From: Alkalinema sp. FACHB-956
GTDB lineage: Bacteria; Cyanobacteriota; Cyanobacteriia; Leptolyngbyales; Leptolyngbyaceae
Length of the DNA stretch: 64,000 bases
Direction of reading: 5' to 3'
Assembly: GCF_014697025.1 (NCBI RefSeq)
Contig: NZ_JACJRC010000015.1
Coordinates: forward strand, 1 to 64,000
Shown in pieces: positions 27,880 to 34,897 of this stretch. The notes under the pieces were generated by a model. It worked only from the letters and a program-made list of their open reading frames with translations, did no database searches and had not been told where the DNA came from. The position numbers were made by a program, and so were the translations under genes. Position 1 is the first letter of the stretch. Every line of letters begins with the position of its first letter.

Positions 27880-28524
27880 ATGACAGCCCGACTTTTAGAA
27901 ACACCTGTTAGTTTTGACCAATTTATTGAGTGGCTCCCAGAATCATCAGAACATCGCTACGAACTCCATCGGGGGGTCATCATTGAAATGCCAAAACCGA
28001 GAGGAAAACACTCCCAGGTTGCTGGATATATTGCTCTCAAAGTGGGGATTGAAATTGAGCGACTGGCACTACCCTACTTCATTCCCAAAGAATGCATTGT
28101 GCGCGCTGCTCCGCAGATACCGCAAGGGTCGCTCGATAAAGAATCAGGTTATGAACCCGATGTCATCGTTCTAGATGCACCCGCCCTCATGGATGAACCC
28201 CAGTGGGAAAGCGGCTCAATCCTGACGTTAGGGAAATCCATCAAAGTCATCGTAGAAGTCATTTCGACCAATTGGCGCGACGATTACTTCACAAAGCTAG
28301 GCGAATATGAAGCCCTTGGGATTCCAGAAGTCTGGCTGGTGGACTATGCTGCATTGGGCGGACGACGGTACATTGGCTCTCCCAAACAGCCCACCTTCAC
28401 GGTTGGCTACCTAGTGGATGGAGAGTATGAGTTACAGCAGTTTCGATCGGGCGATCGCATCCTCTCGCCCACATTTCCAGAATTAAACTTGACGGTTGAT
28501 CAGGTATTTGCCGCAGGAAGCTAG
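27880..28524 (+). CDS. Uma2-family (DUF820) PD-(D/E)XK nuclease-like protein
   Basis: ATG 27880 follows CAGGAGGTTTCA. The 214-residue protein has the family N-terminus (LPESSEHRYELHRGVIIEMPKP) and the nuclease-fold core: YEPDVIVLD supplies the acidic Asp, and IVEVISTNWRDDYFTKLGEYEALGIPEVWLVDY (given here in part) supplies the Glu and downstream Lys. Uma2 proteins are very abundant in cyanobacteria and their function is largely unknown, though the fold is that of restriction endonucleases. It follows drmMI by 94 bases on the same strand, so co-transcription with the methylase is possible. Whether it takes part in the defence locus or is a passenger cannot be told from sequence. Confidence 0.8.
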   Translation: MTARLLETPVSFDQFIEWLPESSEHRYELHRGVIIEMPKPRGKHSQVAGYIALKVGIEIERLALPYFIPKECIVRAAPQIPQGSLDKESGYEPDVIVLDAPALMDEPQWESGSILTLGKSIKVIVEVISTNWRDDYFTKLGEYEALGIPEVWLVDYAALGGRRYIGSPKQPTFTVGYLVDGEYELQQFRSGDRILSPTFPELNLTVDQVFAAGS

Positions 28525-28544
28525 AAGATGCAGATGAGTGGCGA

Positions 28545-28793
28545 CTAAATGGCTTGATCCAGCACTCGGATATCCAAAACCTCATTTCTCATCAACGGCT
28601 CAATTTGTGACTCAGAAACTGCTAAAACGGCGATCGTTTTCCCGACCGCGTTAAAAACCTCCAGGCTATAGCCGTCTTCCCCATTCGCGACAGGATGATG
28701 TTCCACGATCGTCGCCACATCTCCCCGGTGCAACTGATGCTTCGGAAAATCTTCCCGCAAAGCCACCCTCGTAAACAACTCAAATGCTATCAC
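28545..28793 (-). CDS. DUF4926-domain small protein
   Basis: An 82-residue protein starts with GTG 28793 behind AAGGAGG on the minus strand. Its sequence (FPKHQLHRGDVATIVEHH, YSLEVFNAVGKTIAVLAV) matches the DUF4926 pattern of an SH3-like small beta barrel beginning 'L..GD.GTVVE'. Such proteins are common in cyanobacteria, often beside a DUF6883 partner that is absent here. It converges on the Uma2 gene with only 20 bases between stops. The ribosome site lies in one arm of a small inverted repeat (CCTTAT/ATAAGG near 28800-28817). The function is unknown. Confidence 0.65.
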   Translation of the reverse strand: MIAFELFTRVALREDFPKHQLHRGDVATIVEHHPVANGEDGYSLEVFNAVGKTIAVLAVSESQIEPLMRNEVLDIRVLDQAI

Positions 28794-28893
28794 TCCGCCT
28801 CCTTATCTGGACATAAGGTAATAACCCTCGTTTGTTGTATTACGTACTCAATTATTTAAATAGTCATAACTGCCGACTTAACACCGTATTATC

Positions 28894-29442
28894 TTATTCC
28901 AAGCGAATACCTGTAACCTTTTCACGAAAAGAGACGAGATCAACGCTTACACCACAGACCTTGGCTAAACAAGCTCTTCTCGTCTCCTGCTTTTGGGCTT
29001 GTTGCAGCATCAAGCTTGTGACTAAAGCCGCTGCTCCAACCCCATAAGCTTGTTGTTCTTGAGACTTGTTATAACTACGCATTGTAAGAGCATTAACAAA
29101 TACATAAAAGCTACTGGGCTTGTGTTTTAAAAAAATGTGAGATAGCTCCTCCATCAGAGTGGCATGAGTTCTCGTTTTTGCATGGGTAGGATTGAGGACA
29201 ACAGCATGACCCCTTGGCAGATGTAAAGCCCCGCCAGACCAACTGTCAGAACCTGCACCCAGTATCTCGTGCAGCATATGTGATGGCAAACCTGCGACAT
29301 CAAGAGGCGAAAAGATTTTCACATCCATTTCTTGAGCCAACTCATAAGGGTCTAGAGGGTCAAGCTCATCTAACCCCAACAAATCCCTCATCCGTTTTGC
29401 ACGCCTCTCAATCCATGCCGTAAAATTGCTGCTCACGATCAA
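28894..29442 (-). CDS. ImmA/IrrE-type metallopeptidase-like protein
   Basis: The 182-residue protein has the arrangement of ImmA/IrrE (COG2856-like) proteins: an N-terminal 'LDPYELAQEMDVKIF' segment, then HATLMEELSHIFLKHKP in the place of the zinc motif, then KSQEQQAYGVGAAALV where family members have 'E..AD.FAA.LL'. The usual HExxH reads EELSH here, so the first zinc-ligand His is replaced by Glu, with a His four residues before it and another four after the motif. It lies 117 bases downstream of the XRE repressor gene on the same strand. ImmA/IrrE proteins usually cleave or antagonise the neighbouring XRE repressor, which makes this pair a candidate inducible switch for the locus. Confidence 0.7.
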   Translation of the reverse strand: MIVSSNFTAWIERRAKRMRDLLGLDELDPLDPYELAQEMDVKIFSPLDVAGLPSHMLHEILGAGSDSWSGGALHLPRGHAVVLNPTHAKTRTHATLMEELSHIFLKHKPSSFYVFVNALTMRSYNKSQEQQAYGVGAAALVTSLMLQQAQKQETRRACLAKVCGVSVDLVSFREKVTGIRLE

Positions 29443-29559
29443 TTCCTGTGCAACTAAAACAGCAAAACACTTATACTACCCAAATTGTGCCACTGTTGAT
29501 AAAGTGTTTCTCACATGATACACCAGGGATAGCGCAGGAGAACTCTTCTGATCCCAGAT

Positions 29560-29958
29560 CTAGTTATCATCCGAGTTTTGCTGTTCTGACTGCGCCAATT
29601 GCTCATACAGCAGACGAAACATTGTAGCTAGTGCCTCTGCTGTTTTGGGCGAAAGGCGTTTGTCGGCTCTCAAATGCACCTCAACAATTTCCGGTGTTGT
29701 AGGCTTAGGAGCATTTTCCTCAGAATCCTTGTCTTGTTCCTCCACAAGTAAAAAACTAACAGAAACATTCAGCCAATTTGCCAATTTAGAGAGTGTTTCA
29801 GCATCCGGCAGCGAAGAAGCTACGCCCCTCTCCAACCTTGAAAGCGTAGAGGAACTGACACCAGATTCCTGTGCCGCCGCCCTTAGTCCTATTTCTTTCT
29901 CCCGTCTCTTTGCCTTAACCAAACCACTAATGCGAGCTAAGGCGGCTTCATAAGTCAT
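29560..29958 (-). CDS. XRE-family helix-turn-helix repressor
   Basis: The 132-residue protein has an HTH_3/XRE domain at about residues 10-72 (GLRAAAQESGVSSSTLSRLERG, quoted in part, then DAETLSKLANWLNVSVSFLL) and a C-terminal 60-residue acidic/helical tail. It is transcribed away from the ubiquitin-like cassette; the 157 bases between the two starts contain a 16-bp palindrome and several TGAGAC-type half-sites. The ImmA/IrrE-like gene follows on the same strand. The simplest reading is an autoregulated repressor that also controls the cassette at 30116 and beyond. Confidence 0.8.
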   Translation of the reverse strand: MTYEAALARISGLVKAKRREKEIGLRAAAQESGVSSSTLSRLERGVASSLPDAETLSKLANWLNVSVSFLLVEEQDKDSEENAPKPTTPEIVEVHLRADKRLSPKTAEALATMFRLLYEQLAQSEQQNSDDN

Positions 29959-30055
29959 ACAAAACTTCCCAAAGCATCCGCATTTACAAGTTTATCGGAA
30001 AACGTTGCACAGATGACACAGTTTTATAGTTGCAACATCCAAGCGAGTGTGTTAG

Positions 30056-30098
30056 GTTGAGATCGTCTCATGCATGAGACAGTTTAATACTTGAGACA
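30056..30098. promoter_or_regulatory. Probable operator of the XRE repressor
   Basis: GTCTCATGCATGAGAC at 30065-30080 is a perfect 16-bp palindrome. It is flanked by TTGAGAT (starting 30057) and TTGAGAC (starting 30091), so four TGAGAC-like half-sites lie within 42 bases. A -10-like TTTAAT (30083-30088) sits between the palindrome and the last half-site, and the AGGAGG ribosome site of the next gene follows at 30101. Binding here would block transcription of the ubiquitin-like cassette. Confidence 0.55.
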
Positions 30099-30115
30099 AT
30101 AGGAGGTTTTTGCTT

Positions 30116-30949
30116 ATGGTTACGTCTAAAAATTACCAAATTCAGTTGGATGGGCAACGTTACAGTGTCGATGATCCTGTGATCACTGGACAACAGCTTC
30201 TAGACTTGGCTGGAAAGAGACCGGCTGACGAATACTTGGTTTTTCAGGTACTTCAGGGAGGGCAACTAGAAGAAGTTCGACTCGACGAAACCACCGATCT
30301 CCGTAAACCCGGTCTGGAGCGATTCATTACCTTCCAGAGCGATCGCTCCTTCCGGCTGGTGATTGACGGTCGGCGATTTGAGTGGGGCAGACCCCTAATC
30401 AATGGGCTGGAGTTGAAAAAGTTGGCGGGTGTCGATCCTGCAACCTACGGCATCTGGCTAGAAGTTCGTGGTGCCGAGGATCGGGCGATCGCAGACAACG
30501 AATTGGTTGACCTGCAACAGCCGGGTGTCGAGCGGTTCTTCACGGGTAAGAAAACTACCACCCAGGGTAACAGCTTTCTACCTGCCAAAGACCGGGAATA
30601 CCTTGCGGGTCGAGGGCTGCAATTTGATGAAATCGTTGATGGCTCCAACAAAGGGGTAATCATTCGGGGCTTTCCTCTTCCCTCCGGGCGCTTTGATGTT
30701 GGGCAAGCCGATCTTCTAATTCTTTTGCCGTTTGGCTATCCGGATGCGCCACCAGATATGTTCTTTGTCCTTCCCTGGATCAAGCTAGCTCAAATCGCCA
30801 AATACCCAAAAGCCGCCGACCAACCCTTTCCTTTCAACGGACAGCAGTGGCAACGCTGGTCACGCCATAACAACGAATGGCGACCAGGGGTAGACGGCAT
30901 TTGGACCATGCTGAAGCGGGTGGAACACGCCCTGGAGGTGGCAGCATGA
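30116..30949 (+). CDS. Double ubiquitin-like domain protein fused to a prokaryotic E2-like (Prok-E2_E type) domain
   Basis: ATG 30116 follows AGGAGG by nine bases. Residues about 5-70 and 80-145 are two tandem multi-ubiquitin modules: YQIQLDGQRYSVDDPVITGQQLL and FRLVIDGRRFEWGRPLINGLELK (each quoted in part) align, and both end in 'L..PG.ERF.'. After a short linker (TTTQGN), the rest is an E2-like fold: LPAKDREYLAGRGLQFDEI, GVIIRGFPLPSGRF, LLILLPFGYPDAPPDMFFV, QQWQRWSRHNNEWRPGVDGIW. There is no cysteine anywhere in the protein, so this E2-like domain cannot form the usual E2 thioester. The next gene, JAB-E1, overlaps by four bases (ATGA). In other bacteria such proteins sit beside JAB-E1 and DUF6527 genes, exactly as here. 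It probably supplies or scaffolds the ubiquitin-like modifier. Confidence 0.8.
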   Translation: MVTSKNYQIQLDGQRYSVDDPVITGQQLLDLAGKRPADEYLVFQVLQGGQLEEVRLDETTDLRKPGLERFITFQSDRSFRLVIDGRRFEWGRPLINGLELKKLAGVDPATYGIWLEVRGAEDRAIADNELVDLQQPGVERFFTGKKTTTQGNSFLPAKDREYLAGRGLQFDEIVDGSNKGVIIRGFPLPSGRFDVGQADLLILLPFGYPDAPPDMFFVLPWIKLAQIAKYPKAADQPFPFNGQQWQRWSRHNNEWRPGVDGIWTMLKRVEHALEVAA

Positions 30950-32373
30950 AAACGTCCAGCTTGACTGCTAGCCTGAAAATTCAGGAGCGCCACCTGAACC
31001 GCCTTAAGGAGTTCCTAATCCACCAAGATGGAGTAGAACGTGCCGCTTACATCCTATGTGGGCAGTCATCAGTCTCACTTGACCCCTGGACTGGGCATCC
31101 CCATCGTAAATTCTTCTCCTACGATATTCTGCCTGTGCCGGAGGATGAAGTCCTTTCGAGTTCTGACCAGCACATTACCTGGAAAACTGATTCCTTTGTG
31201 CGAACCTTGAAACGAGCGCAGGAGCAAGGCTTAACGGTTGCGCTTATTCATAGCCATATAGGAGGCTTTGCAGAATTTTCTGACCAGGATGATGCCAACG
31301 AACCCGATTTAGTTGAGCTAGCCCAGAATCGAAACGGAGAGAACACGTCACTCCTGAGCCTCATTCTGACTTCAGATGAAAAGCTGGTTGGTCGCCTTTG
31401 GATCAACCAACAGCAATGGCTTCCGCTCCGCTTGATTACAGTCGTCGGTGAATCGATCCGACTCCATTACCCAGGAAGAGGGCTGGGACAACCCTCTTCC
31501 ATCCTCCAAAGGCAGGCGTTAGCGTTTGGCAGAGTACTGGAGCAAGACCTGGCAATGTTGCGAGTAGGGATTGTCGGCTGCGGAGGAACTGGCAGCGCCA
31601 CTGCTATGCTGCTGCCTAAAATGGGATTCCGCCGCATTGCCCTCTTTGACAAAGATATTGTTGAGGAGAGCAATTTGAACCGTCTGCATGGTGCAACCCA
31701 AGCAGATGCAGACGTAAAGCGTCCCAAAGTGGAGGTTATTGCGCGATCGCTAACGGAGTTAGGCTTGGGGGTGCAGGTGCAACCGTATCAATCCTGGATT
31801 GGTGATCCAGAATGCCGAGATGCCCTTAAAGCTTGCGACATCATTTTTGGTTGTACGGATGATCACGCCGGACGCTTGCTGCTCAACCGCTATGCCTATT
31901 ACTATGTCACACCTGTCTTTGACATGGGTTTGGCAATTGAAGTGTCATCGTCAGAGCCACCAGAAATCAAGGCAATGGATGGACGAGTTACAGTTCTCTC
32001 CCCTGGTCATACTTGCCTACTTTGCCGAGGAATTATCAGCCCTGTGATCGCACGCGATGAAGCTCTCAAGCGAAATAACCCCACTGAATATGAACGCCGA
32101 AAGGCAGAAGCCTACGTTTTGGGTGAAGGCAATCCTAGCCCCGCTGTTGTTCTGTTCACGACTGATGTGGCAATCATGGCGATCGAAGAACTGGTGCATC
32201 GACTTCAGGGTTTCCGGGGAGAAAACAGTGCAGTTGCCCAGCGGGTACGCAAATTTCACCTTATGGAAGATCGACGGCAAGGAGCCAATCCTGCCCCATA
32301 TTGCCCTGTTTGTGGCTCCGTTGAGCATTGGGGCAGAGGGGATATCGACCCATTTCTCAATTTAGTGGGGTAA
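30946..32373 (+). CDS. JAB peptidase-E1 (ThiF) fusion of the ubiquitin-like cassette
   Basis: The 475-residue protein starts in an ATGA overlap with the E2-like gene. Its N-terminal half is a JAB/MPN metallopeptidase: H102-S-H104 followed ten residues later by D115 (HSHIGGFAEFSDQDD) gives the complete JAMM zinc motif. The C-terminal half is a ThiF/E1 adenylating domain: G208-IVGCGGTGSATA is the nucleotide loop, DKDIVEESNLNRL and GCTDDHAGR follow, and zinc-type pairs lie at C357-x2-C360 (HTCLLC) and C453-x2-C456 (CPVC). E1 enzymes adenylate the C-terminal glycine of a ubiquitin-like protein and JAB peptidases mature or remove it, so activation and deconjugation are on one chain. The catalytic cysteine of the E1 is not clear by eye. 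Confidence 0.85.
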   Translation: MKTSSLTASLKIQERHLNRLKEFLIHQDGVERAAYILCGQSSVSLDPWTGHPHRKFFSYDILPVPEDEVLSSSDQHITWKTDSFVRTLKRAQEQGLTVALIHSHIGGFAEFSDQDDANEPDLVELAQNRNGENTSLLSLILTSDEKLVGRLWINQQQWLPLRLITVVGESIRLHYPGRGLGQPSSILQRQALAFGRVLEQDLAMLRVGIVGCGGTGSATAMLLPKMGFRRIALFDKDIVEESNLNRLHGATQADADVKRPKVEVIARSLTELGLGVQVQPYQSWIGDPECRDALKACDIIFGCTDDHAGRLLLNRYAYYYVTPVFDMGLAIEVSSSEPPEIKAMDGRVTVLSPGHTCLLCRGIISPVIARDEALKRNNPTEYERRKAEAYVLGEGNPSPAVVLFTTDVAIMAIEELVHRLQGFRGENSAVAQRVRKFHLMEDRRQGANPAPYCPVCGSVEHWGRGDIDPFLNLVG

Positions 32374-32376
32374 GTC

Positions 32377-32727
32377 ATGCTATTTCGTACCTTTGTCCAG
32401 CAATTACTAACGCGGCTCCGGTTCATCCCTAGGCCAGATTTTGCTGCCCAAATCGTGCCCACGCATCCGGCTCCTGAAGAAGTCAAGCCAGGAGCGATGC
32501 TAGTGGTTGGTGACGATAAGTATCAGAAGTGGGCATGTTTTCGATGCCCTGGAGGTTGTGGTGAGAATATCTTGCTGCCGCTGAATAAAACTCAACGTCC
32601 TTGCTGGGCAGTTTTCATAGATTGGCTCGGACGACCCACTATTCATCCTTCAGTCAGGCAACTCAACGAGTGCCGCTGCCATTTCTGGATTCGGCAAGGA
32701 TGCGTTGATTGGTGCCCCGATGATTGA
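32377..32727 (+). CDS. DUF6527-family cysteine-rich protein
   Basis: The gene starts three bases after the JAB-E1 stop. The 116-residue protein has KWACFRCPGGCGENILLPL, then WAVFIDWLGRPTIHPSVRQ and CRCHFWIRQGCVDWC (each a family signature), which match DUF6527 proteins. The Cys/His pattern (CxxCxxxC, then CxCH, then CxxxWC) suggests a zinc-binding treble-clef-like fold. Members recur next to multi-ubiquitin/E2 and JAB-E1 genes and have been proposed as the E3-like or target-selecting part. Position and sequence agree with that role here, but no activity can be read from sequence. Confidence 0.75.
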   Translation: MLFRTFVQQLLTRLRFIPRPDFAAQIVPTHPAPEEVKPGAMLVVGDDKYQKWACFRCPGGCGENILLPLNKTQRPCWAVFIDWLGRPTIHPSVRQLNECRCHFWIRQGCVDWCPDD

Positions 32728-32809
32728 ATTTGTACTGTCTTTAGTGAGAAATAGCCATTTCGGAATTAAGCGGGTTTACTAGAAGAGGCGGTCCACGCAA
32801 TTACCCCTA

Positions 32810-34897
32810 ATGTCTTTCGAGATCATCCACAAGCCCACCTTCACTAACCAACTCCTCGCCATCCCCAAAGAGCGAGTCATCCAGGTATTGGAGAAAATCG
32901 AGGTCTTGCGGGATGACCCCAAGCCCCACGGTAAGCTGAAGAAAAAACTGCACGGCTACAAAGGCGACATTTACCGCCTACGCTCTGGAGACTTCCGCAT
33001 CATTTACACCTATGGCGATGGTTGGGTTGCCTTGCTTGGGGTTGATGCCCGTAAGGATGTCTATAAGGGTGACAAATTGATAGCGGAAGAAACTGAAGTT
33101 GATGTTGCCGCTTTTACCAACCTTGAAAATCTGTTAGCCCCTGAAAAGGTTCTGCCACCTGAACCTAAGCCGTCTCAAGCAGAAGCCCTTTTACCCGTTG
33201 AGCTAACCGAGGAATTACTCGATCGCCTGCTCATTCCCAAAACCTGTTTTCCTAACCTTCTGGCTTGCCGTACCTTCGATGACTTGCTAGAAGCCGATGT
33301 GCCAGGGGCAGTGCGCGATCGCCTATTTGACTGCATCACCGCACCTAACTTCGATCAAGTCCTCAACCAACCTAGCTTCGTCACCGGCAGTCCTGATGAG
33401 CTACTCCGCTTCAAAGAAGGGGATCTCCTGGGTTTTCTCCTCAAACTTAATCCTGAGCAAGAGAAATTTGTTACCTGGGCAATGAATGCAACGGGACCAA
33501 CCCTCCTCAAAGGAGGTCCAGGTACAGGAAAAAGTACCGTTGCACTCTATCGCACCCGTGAAATTCTCAAACAGCTTCAAGCCAATGGTGTTAGCCAACC
33601 CCGGATTCTCTTCACCACTTACACCAATGCCCTGGTCACCTTCTCAGAGCAACTGCTGCAACAACTTCTGGGTGAGGATGCCCGTTTTGTAGAGGTCAAA
33701 ACGGCTGATGCGCTGATGTCCTCTATTAGTCATGCCACTAAGCAAGTTCAAGTTGCTCAAACTAACGAGCTGATCAAGCTATTGCGACAAGCCATTCCTC
33801 AAGCGATCGCCGCTCTAGAAGGCAATGTTCTACAACAACAGGCGCAGCGACTCGTCCTGCAACGGCTCCAACCAGAGTATTTGCTCGAAGAGCTGACAGA
33901 TGTGATTGATGCACGGGGCATCGAAACGCTGGCAGATTATCAAGAGACTACCCGTACTGGTCGCAACATCTCTCTCAACAAATCTCAGCGACAGGCAATT
34001 TGGACACTGCGGCTTCATTTCAATCAATTACTGAAAGATCAGGGAATAGCAACCTGGGCACAGATGCGGCTTTATGCCCTCGATCGCCTTCACACCATGC
34101 CAGATCCGCCTGTCTATGACGCGGTTGTGGTGGATGAAGCCCAAGATCTCAGTCCCGTTGTGCTGCGCTTTTTGGTAGGGCTTTGCCGTGAATCGAATCG
34201 GCTATTCATCACCGCTGATGCCAATCAATCAATCTACGGCAACAGCTTCCGGTGGTCTGAGGTGCATCACTCCCTCAAATTTGTTGGACGCACAGGCATT
34301 TTGAGGATGAACCATCGCACCACTCAAGAAGTCGGGGAAGCTGCTCAATCCTACTTGCAGGAAGGCATTCTGGACGAAGACAAGATTGAACGGCTCTATA
34401 TTCATACAGGTCCCTTACCAGCAGTCCGTGCTGTTGCCGATCGCCCATCCGAAGGCTCTCTATTGGCTCAGTTTTGTCGCACTGCCGCTCGCGAGTTTCG
34501 CCTGGGAATAGGAGCCTGCGCTATACTGACGCCGACGGAAAAATCTGGCAAGAATATAGCAGGACAGCTGAACTACCTGGGAGTTGAGGCAACGTTTATG
34601 ACCAGTCGAGAACTGAACTTGAACTGTAAGGGCATTAAAGTGTTGCCGCTCAAGGCTGCGAAAGGGTTGGAGTTTCCGATCGTGGCGATCGCAGGTTTTC
34701 TAGACTCCCCTTTCTCAGCAGTGACCAAGAAACTCTCAGACGAGGAAATCGCAGAAATTCTAATGCGCGAACGGCGCACCCTGTTTGTGGGCATGACTAG
34801 AGCAATGCGCGCCCTGATGGTTCTCGTTCCGGCTCACCAGCCAGGCAGCTTCCTGCAAAACTTTGATCCTCAGTTCTGGAATTTGGGTAACGCATGA
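32810..34897 (+). CDS. RelE/ParE-like domain fused to a UvrD-type superfamily 1 helicase
   Basis: Residues 1-90 are a RelE/ParE toxin-like fold (TFTNQLLAIPKERVIQVLEKI, quoted in part, and KGDIYRLRSGDFRIIYTY, then GVDARKDVYKG). Residues about 215-690 are a superfamily 1 helicase: Walker A GGPGTGKST at 235-243, Walker B VDEAQDLSP (D442-E443-A444-Q445-D446), motif IV/V region KAAKGLEFPIVAI and motif VI LFVGMTRAMRAL. An insert of 150 residues between motifs Ia and II is helical. No antitoxin gene is adjacent, so the RelE-like part may bind RNA or the ribosome without acting as a free toxin. The stop overlaps the drmA start (ATGA), which ties this gene to the DISARM core. Confidence 0.8.
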   Translation: MSFEIIHKPTFTNQLLAIPKERVIQVLEKIEVLRDDPKPHGKLKKKLHGYKGDIYRLRSGDFRIIYTYGDGWVALLGVDARKDVYKGDKLIAEETEVDVAAFTNLENLLAPEKVLPPEPKPSQAEALLPVELTEELLDRLLIPKTCFPNLLACRTFDDLLEADVPGAVRDRLFDCITAPNFDQVLNQPSFVTGSPDELLRFKEGDLLGFLLKLNPEQEKFVTWAMNATGPTLLKGGPGTGKSTVALYRTREILKQLQANGVSQPRILFTTYTNALVTFSEQLLQQLLGEDARFVEVKTADALMSSISHATKQVQVAQTNELIKLLRQAIPQAIAALEGNVLQQQAQRLVLQRLQPEYLLEELTDVIDARGIETLADYQETTRTGRNISLNKSQRQAIWTLRLHFNQLLKDQGIATWAQMRLYALDRLHTMPDPPVYDAVVVDEAQDLSPVVLRFLVGLCRESNRLFITADANQSIYGNSFRWSEVHHSLKFVGRTGILRMNHRTTQEVGEAAQSYLQEGILDEDKIERLYIHTGPLPAVRAVADRPSEGSLLAQFCRTAAREFRLGIGACAILTPTEKSGKNIAGQLNYLGVEATFMTSRELNLNCKGIKVLPLKAAKGLEFPIVAIAGFLDSPFSAVTKKLSDEEIAEILMRERRTLFVGMTRAMRALMVLVPAHQPGSFLQNFDPQFWNLGNA

